NCBI RefSeq assembly: GCF_017573505.1
Contig: NZ_JAGEOJ010000007.1
Coordinates: forward strand, 62,001-126,000
Origin: Actinomadura barringtoniae
GTDB lineage: Bacteria > Actinomycetota > Actinomycetes > Streptosporangiales > Streptosporangiaceae
DNA: 64,000 nucleotides
Direction of reading: 5' to 3'
Below, in pieces: positions 42,369 through 50,945 of the stretch. The stretch's first letter is position 1; every line of letters begins with the position of its first letter. Position numbers and translations under genes: made by a program. Below the pieces are notes generated by a model. That model made no database searches. It was not told the DNA's origin and saw only the letters and a list, made by a program, of their open reading frames with translations.

Positions 42369-43634
42369 ATGTCCGTTCAGACGATCTCGCGTGGAACCCT
42401 GGCGGCCCGGGTCGCCGCCACCCTGGTCATCGCCCTGCCCGCGGTCGTGCTGCGGGTGGCGGGGGTCCACCCGAGCCCGGTGGCCGGGATGATCGTCTTC
42501 GGTGCGGGCGTGCTCGGCGCGGCCGTCCTGCTGATGTGGGCGGCCGAGACCGCCCGTGCCGACATGTCCGGCGCGCTCGCGCTGGCGCTGCTCGCGCTGA
42601 TCGCCGTCCTGCCCGAGTACGCGGTGGACCTCTACTACGCCTACGCGGCGGGCTCCAAGCCCGAATACACCTCGTACGCCGCCGCCAACATGACCGGCGC
42701 GAACCGGCTGCTGGTCGGCGTCGGCTGGGCGCTGGTCGTGCTCGCGTTCACGCTCGGGGCCCGGCAGCGCGCCAAGCATCCGCACCGGCGGACCGCCGGG
42801 AGCGCGAGCGAGGCCGACCTGACCCGGCGGGACGTGCACCTGACCGAGCATCACCGGATCGAGCTGGGCTTCCTCGCGATCGCCGCGGTCGTGGCGTTCG
42901 TCCTGCCGCTCACGGGCGAGATCGGCTGGTACGCCTCGATCGTGCTGATCCTGATCTACATCGCGTACGTCGTGCGGATCATCCGGTGCGGCGGCGACGA
43001 CGTGGAGGAACTGGTCGGCGTGCCGAAGGTGCTCGTCGCGCTGCCGAAGGGGCCGCGGCGGCTGGTGACCTGGGGCGGGTTCCTGGTCGGCGCGCTGATC
43101 ATCTTCGCGTCGGCCGAGCCGTTCGCCGAGTCGCTGGTGAAGGCCGGGTCGAGGCTCGGCATCGACGAGTTCCTGCTGGTGCAGTGGCTCGCGCCGCTGG
43201 CCTCGGAGGCGCCCGAGCTGATCGTCGCGGTGGTCTTCGCGTGGCGCCTGCGCGACAACGACGCGATCGGCGCGCTGCTGTCCAGCAAGGTCAACCAGTG
43301 GACGCTGCTGGTCGGCACGCTGCCGCTGGCCTACAAGCTGGGCGGCGGCGGCTGGTCGCTGCCGCTGGACTCCCGGCAGGTCGAAGAGGTGCTGCTGACG
43401 GCCGCGCAGACCGTGCTCGGCCTGGCCCTGCTGATCGACCTCTACTTCAAGCGCTGGGAGGCGGCGCTGCTGTTCGGGCTGTTCGCCGTCCAGTTCGTGC
43501 TGCCCGGCGAGACCGCGCGGATGTGGCTGTCGCTGGTCTACCTGGCGATCGGCTTCTCGGTGCTGATCGCCCGCCGCCGCGATCTGGGGCGGTCGTTCCA
43601 GATGGCCGTGCGCAACCTGCCGCACGCCGACTGA
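42369..43634 (+). CDS. Sodium/calcium exchanger-family membrane protein
   Basis: 421 residues with about 11 membrane helices in two inverted halves. The paired alpha-repeats are visible: 'IAVLPEYAVDLYYAYAAGSKPEYTSYAAANMTGANRLLVG' and 'LASEAPELIVAVVFAWRLRDNDAIGALLSSKVNQWTLLVG', with Glu at the ion-binding positions. It belongs to the CaCA superfamily and probably exchanges Ca2+ or another cation with H+ or Na+. It is transcribed in the same direction as pyrD and convergent with the next gene. Confidence 0.9.
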   Translation: MSVQTISRGTLAARVAATLVIALPAVVLRVAGVHPSPVAGMIVFGAGVLGAAVLLMWAAETARADMSGALALALLALIAVLPEYAVDLYYAYAAGSKPEYTSYAAANMTGANRLLVGVGWALVVLAFTLGARQRAKHPHRRTAGSASEADLTRRDVHLTEHHRIELGFLAIAAVVAFVLPLTGEIGWYASIVLILIYIAYVVRIIRCGGDDVEELVGVPKVLVALPKGPRRLVTWGGFLVGALIIFASAEPFAESLVKAGSRLGIDEFLLVQWLAPLASEAPELIVAVVFAWRLRDNDAIGALLSSKVNQWTLLVGTLPLAYKLGGGGWSLPLDSRQVEEVLLTAAQTVLGLALLIDLYFKRWEAALLFGLFAVQFVLPGETARMWLSLVYLAIGFSVLIARRRDLGRSFQMAVRNLPHAD

Positions 43635-43652
43635 GACCCGTCAGCCGGCTGA

Positions 43653-45167
43653 TCAGGGAAGCTCGAAGAAGCCGTCCGCGATCAGTTCCGGGAGGACGGT
43701 CTCGGCGTGCGCGCGCACCTGGTCGGCGTCGAGCGCCATCAGCTGGGCGATGGCGTCCAGCAGCGGATCGAGCGGGAGCGTGCCGTCGCAGACGCCCGCC
43801 AGGGCCGCCTCGACGGTGCCGACCCCGGCCGCGCGGCGCAGGCGGCCGGTCTGGCGGAGGACGATGCGTTCGGGATCCTCGGCGCCGGGCGGGCCGATCT
43901 GCTCCTGAACGACCGGGGTCGTGGCGAGCGGGAGATCTCCACAGCCTGTGGAAAACTTCGCGCCGTCCACGAGCCCGTCCAGGACCTGGCCGACATAGGC
44001 GCCGACGGGCTGCTCGACGGCGTGCCGGAGCTCCTCGACCCGTACGGCCGGCGCGGCGGGTGCGGCGGCGGTCGAGTCGGCGGAGGTGCGCCGCAGCGTG
44101 ATCCAGCCGAAACCGATCCCGGTCACCCGCCGGCTCTCGAAGTAGTCGAGCCAGGCGTCGTAACGCGCCGTGTAGGCGGGCGTTCCGGTCTCGACCGAGT
44201 CGCGCAACCACAGCTCTGCGTACTCCGCCGGATCCTGGACGTCGCGCTGGACCGCCCAGGCGTCGCAGCCGGTCTCGCGGAGCCAGGAGCCGACCCGTTC
44301 CTCCCACGGGACACCGTCGATATGCAGCCAGTTCGCCAGCAGCTGGCAGGTCCCGCCCTCAGTGAGGAGCGCGGGCGCACCGGTCACCAGGCGGCGGCAG
44401 AACTCGTCGCCGTGCAGGCCCGATTCGCGGTAGACCAGGGCGGCATCGGGCGGCCCGATGACGAACGGCGGGTTGGAGACGATCAGGTCGAAGGTCCGAT
44501 CCCGTACGGGTTCGTGGAGCGAGCCTTCGAGCGTCTCGACGTCCTCCAGGCCCGACAGCGCGAAGCTCATCCGGGCCAGCCGCAGGGCGCGGGGATTGAC
44601 GTCGGTGGCGGTGATCGAGCCCGGCGCGGGGCGTACGGAGGCGTCGGCCAGGTGGACGGCCTGGACGCCGCATCCGGTGCCGAGATCGAGGGCGTTGTCC
44701 ACAGGCCTGTGGACAACCAGGCGGGCGAGATTGGCCGACGCGCCGCCCGTACCCACGACGTGATCGGGCTTCAGCTCCACCCCGGAACCCGGGCGGGCCT
44801 TCAGATCGGAGACCACATGACCCGCGTGGCCCTCGCCGCTCACCGACTCCAGCGGCTCAACGTGGAGGAGGGCACGGAGCTCGTCGCCCGATCGTTCGGC
44901 GAGACCGGTCGCGACCAGAACGTCGGCGATCTCCCGCAGCGGCGCCTCGTTCACCGGCACCTGGAGCCAGAACAGGCGGGCGAACGCCTCCAGCGGCGAG
45001 CCGCCGCGCGTCACACGCAGCGCGGGCACGATCTCGTCGCGGGCCAGCGCGCCGCCGGCGGTCGCGCCGAGCAGGTCCCTCACCCCGGCGACGGTGTAGC
45101 CCGCCTGGTCGAAGGCGGCACGTACGGAGACGAGGAGCTCAGAGCGATCGGACACTCGATCCATCAT
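43653..45167 (-). CDS. SAM-dependent methyltransferase, HemK/PrmC-like with extra domains
   Basis: 504 residues. Central Rossmann methyltransferase domain: motif I 'NALDLGTGCGVQAVHLA' and motif IV 'DLIVSNPPFVIGPPD', the NPPF of N5-glutamine or DNA/RNA base methyltransferases. The N-terminal 130 residues are a winged-helix-like region; the C-terminal 150 are a separate helical part. In actinobacteria this long form is widespread; its substrate is not established (glutamine in a protein or RNA base are options). A 24-bp perfect palindrome with two DnaA-box-like sequences lies inside it at 44694-44717. Confidence 0.88.
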   Translation of the reverse strand: MMDRVSDRSELLVSVRAAFDQAGYTVAGVRDLLGATAGGALARDEIVPALRVTRGGSPLEAFARLFWLQVPVNEAPLREIADVLVATGLAERSGDELRALLHVEPLESVSGEGHAGHVVSDLKARPGSGVELKPDHVVGTGGASANLARLVVHRPVDNALDLGTGCGVQAVHLADASVRPAPGSITATDVNPRALRLARMSFALSGLEDVETLEGSLHEPVRDRTFDLIVSNPPFVIGPPDAALVYRESGLHGDEFCRRLVTGAPALLTEGGTCQLLANWLHIDGVPWEERVGSWLRETGCDAWAVQRDVQDPAEYAELWLRDSVETGTPAYTARYDAWLDYFESRRVTGIGFGWITLRRTSADSTAAAPAAPAVRVEELRHAVEQPVGAYVGQVLDGLVDGAKFSTGCGDLPLATTPVVQEQIGPPGAEDPERIVLRQTGRLRRAAGVGTVEAALAGVCDGTLPLDPLLDAIAQLMALDADQVRAHAETVLPELIADGFFELP

Positions 45168-45183
45168 TCCGCGTCGGCGGGGA

Positions 45184-46059
45184 TCAGGCGAAGTACGCCT
45201 CGAAGCCCTTGGCGAACGCCTCGGCGATGCGCTGCCGGTCGGCCGGGTTGGTGAACTTGGCCGCGTCGCCGGAGTTGCGCATGTTGCCGCACTCCACGAA
45301 GACCTTCGGCACCGTGGACAGGTTCAGGCCGCCCAGGTCGTCGCGCTGGTCGAGCGCCTTGGAGCCGATGTAGTTGGAGTACGGGATGCCCGTACCGGCC
45401 TTGAAGGCGTCCCGGAGCGCGTGGCCCAGCTTGACCGAGGCCGGGACGATCTTGGTGTTGAAGCCCTTGACCGGCAGCGGCTCGATCACGTGGAAGCCGT
45501 GGCCGCTCGCCGGGGCGCCGTCGGCGTGGATCGACAGGGCCGCGTCCGCGTGCGCGCGGTTGCCGATGCCCGCCCGTTCGGTGACGCACGGGCCGACGCC
45601 GGTGTCGCTGTCGCGGGTCAGCACGACCTTGGCGCCCTGCGCCTTCAGCAGCTTGACCAGGCGCTTGGAGACGTCCCAGGTGAAGGCGGACTCGTTGTAA
45701 CCGGAGTTGGTCGAGGTGCCGGTGGTGTCGCACTCCTTGTGACCGTTGCCGACGTTCACCTGCTTGGCGATCGCCGACGGGTGCTCGGAGTTGCCGCCGT
45801 TGTGGCCCGGGTCGATCGCGATGACCTTGCCCTTGAGGGAGCCGGACCCCGAACCGGAGTCGCCGTCGCCCTTGGACTGGCCGTCGGGCTTGCCGGTCGC
45901 GCCCGCGGGCGTCGTACCGCCGCCGGTCGCCACCGGGGGCTGCGCGCCCTCGCCGTTCTGGTTCGCCGAGCTCTTTCCGTCACCGCCGCATGCCGTGAGC
46001 GTGACCAGGCACAACGCCAGGCCGCCCGCCGCCATGGCGCCGCGTCGGTGGATTCGCAA
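45184..46059 (-). CDS. N-acetylmuramoyl-L-alanine amidase lipoprotein (Amidase_3)
   Basis: 291 residues if started at TTG 46059, which has GGGGGA upstream; an ORF to 46140 adds a non-homologous tail and the ATG at 46035 has no ribosome site. Lipobox 'VTLTACGG', a Gly/Ser/Thr-rich linker, then the zinc amidase domain: 'IAIDPGHNGG' (zinc His), 'SIHADGAP' (second zinc His) and 'VPKVFVECGNMRN' (catalytic Glu). It cleaves the peptide from glycan in peptidoglycan. It lies 16 bp downstream of the methyltransferase start region on the same strand. Confidence 0.93.
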   Translation of the reverse strand: MRIHRRGAMAAGGLALCLVTLTACGGDGKSSANQNGEGAQPPVATGGGTTPAGATGKPDGQSKGDGDSGSGSGSLKGKVIAIDPGHNGGNSEHPSAIAKQVNVGNGHKECDTTGTSTNSGYNESAFTWDVSKRLVKLLKAQGAKVVLTRDSDTGVGPCVTERAGIGNRAHADAALSIHADGAPASGHGFHVIEPLPVKGFNTKIVPASVKLGHALRDAFKAGTGIPYSNYIGSKALDQRDDLGGLNLSTVPKVFVECGNMRNSGDAAKFTNPADRQRIAEAFAKGFEAYFA

Positions 46060-46238
46060 AGGCCCGTCCCCCTGTGATGACTTCGTTATCGACCCCTGCC
46101 AGTTTGCACACAGGCTGGAGTTCGTCAAACGAAGTCGCAAGAATCCACCCGAAACTCCTAGGTACGAGACCGCCGCACTCCGTACATGAAGCGGCCGCGG
46201 CTCCGTCCCCCGGAACCGCGGCGCTCATCACATGAAGC

Positions 46239-46283
46239 GGCCGCGGCCGTGCCCTCCCCTAGGAGGTCGGCACGGCCGCGGCC
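46239..46283. terminator. Terminator downstream of small gene
   Basis: Perfect 15-bp inverted repeat GGCCGCGGCCGTGCC (46239-46253) and its complement (46269-46283), loop 15 nt, just after the minus-strand gene that ends at 46308. Confidence 0.75.
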
Positions 46284-46307
46284 ACGTCCCCAATCAGCCC
46301 GAACGGG

Positions 46308-46544
46308 TCAGCGGAGCGCGTCCTCCTTGCAGAGGAGCGCCGCGAGGGCTCTCGCCTCGTCCGCGTCGAGGCCCAACACCACGCGGGGTCGTCCCCACGG
46401 GTGATCGATCGAGTGGGCCACGTAGCTGGCGACGGACTCCGAGACCTGTTCGGCCAGTCCGCGCGCGTGTCGCCATTCCGACCACGCGCGCTCCAACTCA
46501 CTTGCCGCGCGCTGAGCGCACGACACCAATTCCGGATCACGCAC
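46308..46544 (-). CDS. Small conserved actinobacterial protein, unknown
   Basis: 78 residues from GTG 46544, with GGGGGG about 8 nt upstream. 'MRDPELVSCAQRAASELERAWSEWRHARGL' helix, 'SYVAHSIDHPWGRPRVVLGLDADEARALAALL' after it. The layout (a helical front, then 'SYVGYSLEEPWGQPRVVFG'-like strand and helix) is shared with small Streptomyces proteins I recall; it has no known function. It ends before a strong terminator. Confidence 0.7.
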   Translation of the reverse strand: MRDPELVSCAQRAASELERAWSEWRHARGLAEQVSESVASYVAHSIDHPWGRPRVVLGLDADEARALAALLCKEDALR

Positions 46545-46800
46545 GAATTGAACCCCCCTGGGTGAACATGATCCTTACTCCGTGTCCACTCGGCGGAGTC
46601 CCCTGTGCCGGGCCGTCTCCCCCGAGGCGACCCGAACGCGCGGTTCCCCCGACCCGCCGAACGGTGGATCCATTAACTCCCCGCGGACGGCCCGTGGCCC
46701 GCCAATTGCGGCAGGCTTGGCCAGCCTCTTACTCGTTAGGGAGATTGATCGACCTCGCCACTACCGATCACAGAGACCGATCACAAGGCCGGGCCCCCAG

Positions 46801-47006
46801 GGGCCGGCCCAGCACAAGGCGCGGGCGGGTCAGCACAAGCCGGGGCCGGCGGGCCGGCAGAAGCCGGGGGCCGGACTGGCGCAGGGCGCGGGCGGGGTCG
46901 GTACAAGCCGGGGCCGAACCGGCACAAGCCGGGGGCGGGCCGGCATGAGGCGGGGCCGAACCGGCACAAGCCGGGGGCGGGCCGGCATGAGGCGGGGGGC
47001 GGGCCG
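46801..47006. repeat. 21-bp GC minisatellite
   Basis: About nine or ten tandem units of 21 bp (one of 24). Each combines a GGCCG/GGGCGG opening, an AGCACAAGC- or GGCACAAGC-type middle and a CCGG end. The last four alternate two versions exactly, so a 42-bp super-unit is perfectly repeated. It lies in a gene-free stretch of 640 bp (46545-47184). Reading frames on both strands are only translations of the repeat. Confidence 0.85.
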
Positions 47007-47184
47007 ATCACTGAACGGGGCTTGATCGGTCACACAGCGGAGCCTGGAGCGCTCACGCGGAAGGGGCCCTGTACGGTCACCCAGCGAACTCCTGGGCGGT
47101 CGTACGGCGAGCCAGGCGGTCACACGACAGCGTGGGCCGCGGACTCGGACGGCGGACCTGAACGGGCCTGAACGGCCCGGGCCG

Positions 47185-48201
47185 TCAGACGGCCGGGACC
47201 GGGCCTGTGGTCGAGCGGACCACCAGATGGGGCACCACCAGGTTTTGGCGGGCCACCCGCGCGGGGTCGTCGATCCGCGCGGTCAGCATCTCGGCGGCGA
47301 CGCGGCCCATGTCCCGCCGGGGTTGGTCGACGCTGGTGAGCGAGATGTGCCGGATCGCGGCCAGGTGGGTGTTGTCGTAGCCGACGATCGAGAGGTTCTC
47401 CGGAACGGTCAGCTCCAGCTCGTCGGCGGCCGAGAGCGCGCCGGTGGCGACCAGGTCGTTCGGCGCGAAGATCGCGGTCGGCCGGTGCGAGCGCGACAGC
47501 AGCACGCGCGCGGCCCGGTAGCCGCCCTCCTCGGTGAAGTCGCCGGGCTCGACCACGATCTCCTCGGCCAGCCCGTGCCGTTCCATGGCCTTCTCGTAGC
47601 CCGCGCGCCGGTAGCGGGCGGTCGTCGACGGTGCCCCCTCGATGTGCGCGATCCGCCGGTGGCCGAGCTCGACCAGGTGGTCGACGGCCAGGCTCGCGCC
47701 GAGCTCGTCGTCGTCCACCACGATGTCCACCCCCACGACATCGCGTTCGCCGACCACGACGACCGGGACGCTCGCGGCGGCCTCCTTCAGCGAGTCGGGC
47801 ACCACGCTGAGCAGCACCAGCCCGTCGACCCGCATCTCCAGGAAGGCCTCGACCGCCTCGGCCTCGAACAGCGGGTCCCAGCGGCCGCTGCCGACCAGCA
47901 TCCGCAGGCCCTCGCCGTGCAGGCTCTCCTGGAGGCCGTCCAGGAACTCGGCGAAGAACGGGTTGTGAAGGTCGGCGACGATCGCCCCGATCAGCCGGGT
48001 CCTCCCCTCGACCAGGCTGCGCGCGACCGCGTTCGGCCGGTAGCCGAGCTCTCTGGCAGCCTGCAACACCGCTTGTCGCCTGCGTTCGCTCACATGGGGC
48101 GAGCCGCGCATGACCAACGAGACCAGCGATTTGGAAACGCCGGCCCGTTCGGCGACATTACGGATCGTGGGCTTGGGGGGCCTTACATCACCAGCTGACA
48201 T
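47185..48201 (-). CDS. LacI-family transcriptional regulator
   Basis: 338 residues. Classic LacI helix-turn-helix and hinge at the start: 'TIRNVAERAGVSKSLVSLVMRGSPHVSERRRQAVLQAARELGYRPNAVARSL'. The sugar-binding periplasmic-protein-like domain follows ('LIGAIVADLHNPFFAEFLDGL', 'DGLVLLS', 'IVGYDNTHLAAI'). It probably represses sugar genes elsewhere; no sugar operon is adjacent. A gene-free 239 bp separates it from a divergent TetR gene. Confidence 0.93.
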   Translation of the reverse strand: MSAGDVRPPKPTIRNVAERAGVSKSLVSLVMRGSPHVSERRRQAVLQAARELGYRPNAVARSLVEGRTRLIGAIVADLHNPFFAEFLDGLQESLHGEGLRMLVGSGRWDPLFEAEAVEAFLEMRVDGLVLLSVVPDSLKEAAASVPVVVVGERDVVGVDIVVDDDELGASLAVDHLVELGHRRIAHIEGAPSTTARYRRAGYEKAMERHGLAEEIVVEPGDFTEEGGYRAARVLLSRSHRPTAIFAPNDLVATGALSAADELELTVPENLSIVGYDNTHLAAIRHISLTSVDQPRRDMGRVAAEMLTARIDDPARVARQNLVVPHLVVRSTTGPVPAV

Positions 48202-48440
48202 GGCTCTCCGTCCGGGGGGGACCTGCCGCCAAGGCGCTCCTCAGGGCTGGAACGCCCTCCTCGCTTGGGAGGAGATGCCATGATGCCTCGCCTTCACCCC
48301 ATATCGTCGCAACAGTGAGTAACGGGCAGCCAGCAATGGCAGTTCGGGCCTGTGGTGTCGTGGATCACAGGTAGGAAAACCCGGCCCGCCCGCCCGCTCT
48401 GCACACCGTTCCGCTCGCCAAGCTCAGATACGCTGCCCAC

Positions 48441-49115
48441 GTGGGAGATCGTGCAGTGGCCGCAGGAAAGGCGCGAGGCAGGCGCAGGCTGAGCGTCGAC
48501 GAACGCCGGGACGAGCTGATCGAGGCCGCCCTGGAGCTGTTCAGCACCCGTTCACCCGAGGAAGTCTCGATCGACGACGTCGCGGCGGCGGCCGGGGCGT
48601 CGCGCGCCCTCGTCTACCACTACTTCGGCGGGAAGTACGAGCTCTACATCGCGGCGCTGGGCTCGGCCGCCAAGCAACTGTCGGTGCTGCTGGAGCCGCC
48701 CACCGAGGGCACCCCGATCGACCGCCTGCGCATCTCGCTCGAGCGCTACTTCGACTTCGTGGAGAGCCACGCGCCGGGCTTCACGGCCCTGCTGCGCGGC
48801 GGCCCGGCCGACCGTTCGGGCGAGGTCGGCGAGATAGTCGACGGCATCCGCCAGCTCCTGCTGGGCCGCATCCTGCACGCCATGGAGGTCGAGACGCCCT
48901 CCCCGGTGCTGCGCATCACGCTGCGCTCCTGGATGGCCTCGGTCGAGACCGCCGGCCTGGACTGGCTGGAGAACCGGGACGTCTCCCGTTCCGAGCTGGA
49001 GCGCCTCCTGGTCGACCACCTGGTCGTCCTGCTGCACGTGGCGGGCCAGCACGAGCCCGGCACCGCCGCCCTCTTCGACCGCCTGGCCCAAGAAGAGCTG
49101 ACCCCCGAGTCCTGA
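48441..49115 (+). CDS. TetR-family transcriptional regulator
   Basis: 224 residues from GTG 48441. The TetR helix-turn-helix is in 'RRLSVDERRDELIEAALELFSTRSPEEVSIDDVAAAAGASRALVYHYFGGKYELY'. The C-terminal domain has 'SHAPGFTALLRGGPADRSGEVGEIVDGIRQLLLGRILHAM' as in the AefR-like actinobacterial TetR group. It lies upstream of bldC in the opposite direction. A terminator follows at 49146-49165. Confidence 0.93.
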   Translation: MGDRAVAAGKARGRRRLSVDERRDELIEAALELFSTRSPEEVSIDDVAAAAGASRALVYHYFGGKYELYIAALGSAAKQLSVLLEPPTEGTPIDRLRISLERYFDFVESHAPGFTALLRGGPADRSGEVGEIVDGIRQLLLGRILHAMEVETPSPVLRITLRSWMASVETAGLDWLENRDVSRSELERLLVDHLVVLLHVAGQHEPGTAALFDRLAQEELTPES

Positions 49116-49145
49116 CCGGACGTCCCAGGGCCCTCAACCGAATGA

Positions 49146-49165
49146 GGGGCCGCCGTGGCGGCCCC
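49146..49165. terminator. Terminator hairpin after TetR gene
   Basis: GGGGCCGC (49146-49153), 4-nt loop, GCGGCCCC (49158-49165), 31 bp after the TetR stop. A second hairpin TCAGGTCT (49187-49194)/AGACCTGA (49199-49206) follows. Together they fill the first part of the 348-bp gene-free stretch 49116-49463. Confidence 0.75.
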
Positions 49166-49435
49166 TGCTCTCGGGTGCTTCTGGCTTCAGGTCTCCCCAG
49201 ACCTGAGCCCCGCCGTCCACGAGTGGACCGCGGGGTTCGCCATGCCGAATGTCCCGCCCACGGGTGTGAACGGGACATCCGGTTCGTACGGTGAGTAGCT
49301 CACGAGCTGCGATTCTCGGTCGATCACAGTCGTGAACCTCCGCCCAGGAAAACTCTGAACAGCGGCCCGTCCAAGCTCAGGTCCGGGGTTGTTCAGGGCA
49401 GTCCTGGCCGCCCCCCAATTCTTGACAGTGCAGGT

Positions 49436-49453
49436 CCGGCGGGATTCCGCCGG
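49436..49453 (-). terminator. Terminator hairpin after bldC
   Basis: CCGGCGG (49436-49442), GATT loop, CCGCCGG (49447-49453), 10 bp past the bldC stop on the minus strand. Confidence 0.65.
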
Positions 49454-49463
49454 TCGGAGCTTG

Positions 49464-49667
49464 TTACTCCGAGCGCTGCTGCGGAATACCCGCCAGCAGC
49501 GCCCGCACCTCAGCTTCGCGGTAGCGGCGGTGCCCCCCCAGGGTGCGGATGGACGTGAGCTTCCCGGCCTTCGCCCACCGCGTGACGGTCTTGGGGTCGA
49601 CGCGGAACATCGTCGCCACCTCTGCCGGCGTCAGCAGGGGCTCAGCCTCTGGCGTACGTGCTGACAT
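49464..49667 (-). CDS. bldC: BldC developmental regulator (MerR-like)
   Basis: 67 residues from ATG 49667; a longer frame adds a non-conserved leader. 'EPLLTPAEVATMFRVDPKTVTRWAKAGKLTSIRTLGGHRRYREAEVRALLAGI' is, apart from a few N-terminal residues, the Streptomyces BldC sequence as I know it. BldC has a single MerR-like winged helix, no ligand domain, and controls entry into development by binding head-to-tail on direct repeats. It is followed on the chromosome by the conserved hypothetical protein and valine dehydrogenase genes, as in Streptomyces. Confidence 0.97.
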   Translation of the reverse strand: MSARTPEAEPLLTPAEVATMFRVDPKTVTRWAKAGKLTSIRTLGGHRRYREAEVRALLAGIPQQRSE

Positions 49668-49905
49668 GTGTGCGGCCTCTCCTCCGTGGACCGATGACAG
49701 CGATCCTGCGATTGATCCTCGCGCGGTCACTGATGTCCCCTATGGCCCGAAAGAGCCACTATGACATCACAACGTGTAACCTTGCCACCACTCAACGCAA
49801 CAAGCAAGTCCCTGACTGTAGTTGCGTGTTCAGTGGCGACTGGGTCACGCTGCGTGATTCTAGCGACACGTATAGTCGTATCGCGCGCGGATTCGGGAAA
49901 TTTGT

Positions 49906-50811
49906 TCAGTTCGCCGATTCAAGAGCCCGTACAGGGCGCCAGCGGGCAAGGAGACGCTTGTACATCGCGACGGCCAACTCGACCTCGCCACGTTCCATCG
50001 CGGCGAGGGCGACACTGACCTCGTGCACCGACTCGTCGGCGCTCAGCGTCCGGTCGTCCAGCAGATGGACGAGTCCCCCGTAATCCAGCTCGACCAGTGC
50101 CTGCGGGTGAAACTCCGCGAGCCACCTGGCCAGCGACTCCACCTGGCCGGGGGCCAGGGCCGCTTCGTCGTCGAGGTTGGCGCGTACGGTCCGCAGCGCT
50201 CCGGTGACCCGGCGGCGCGCGGCGGCCATCCCCGTGACGTAGATGAGGGTACGCGCAGGGATGGCGGCCGCAGGGCCTCGACCAGGGTTTTCCTCAGAAC
50301 CGGCCATGGCTTTACGTTTCGCGCGCACCTGGGCGCCCAGAAGCAGGCAACGCTCGGTGGGGGCGAACGCCACGAACCAGGCCAGCGGCACGTGCCACGT
50401 ACTGGAGAGGATGTGCGGCCGGAGCGAGCGCCCGGCCTCCTGCCAGCGCTGGAACTCGTACGACGCCTGGTCGGCGACCTCGGTGGGCACGAAGGCGTCC
50501 GCCACCCCGGCGGGCAGGGTCGCACGGAACTCGTCGAACGCCAGCCAGGACCGCAGCCGCGTCTCCCACGGGCAGACGTAGATCATCTCGGCCGTACGGC
50601 GGACGTAGGCGTGCCGGCTCTCGCGCGCGGGCACGGGCTCGGGCGGCGCCGCGGTGAAGCGGCGCGCGGCCTCCAGGTGCTCGGCGCCCAGCGCGTGAAC
50701 GCGCCGCGGCCGCCGCCGGGAGTCGGCGTAGGCCGTCCACAGGGTCCGTGCGGGTTCCGGAAACGCGGTCACCGGCTCATAAACCCGTAGGTACGCGGCG
50801 TACGGAAGCAC
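49906..50811 (-). CDS. Conserved actinobacterial protein of unknown function
   Basis: 301 residues from GTG 50811. 'MLPYAAYLRVYEPVTAFPEPARTLW', 'LLGAQVRAKRKAMAG' and an acidic C-terminus. No domain recognised; no signal peptide or membrane helix. It lies between bldC and a valine dehydrogenase gene, the same place as a conserved hypothetical gene in Streptomyces. It is divergent from the dehydrogenase gene across 134 bp. Confidence 0.75.
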   Translation of the reverse strand: MLPYAAYLRVYEPVTAFPEPARTLWTAYADSRRRPRRVHALGAEHLEAARRFTAAPPEPVPARESRHAYVRRTAEMIYVCPWETRLRSWLAFDEFRATLPAGVADAFVPTEVADQASYEFQRWQEAGRSLRPHILSSTWHVPLAWFVAFAPTERCLLLGAQVRAKRKAMAGSEENPGRGPAAAIPARTLIYVTGMAAARRRVTGALRTVRANLDDEAALAPGQVESLARWLAEFHPQALVELDYGGLVHLLDDRTLSADESVHEVSVALAAMERGEVELAVAMYKRLLARWRPVRALESAN

Positions 50812-50945
50812 CCTCGCATCGTGACATGGGGCCAGGTCCCGCGAGGGTGCGACGACGGCACCGAGACGACCGCGTTACCTGGAGAGGCGGCGCCCGAGAC
50901 AAGCCGGTCATAGTCTGATCTAGAGACAGAGAGGAGGGCACTACC

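Noticed and set aside
46801..47006. CRISPR array
   Set aside because: Units are directly adjacent with no unique spacers and are almost pure GC; no cas genes are near.
46582..47025. 147-aa plus-strand ORF over the minisatellite
   Set aside because: It is only the translation of the 21-bp repeat and flanks, with no ribosome site or family resemblance.
49668..49905. Possible second small gene upstream of bldC
   Set aside because: Frames there lack ribosome sites; the AT-richer stretch is better read as the bldC promoter region.
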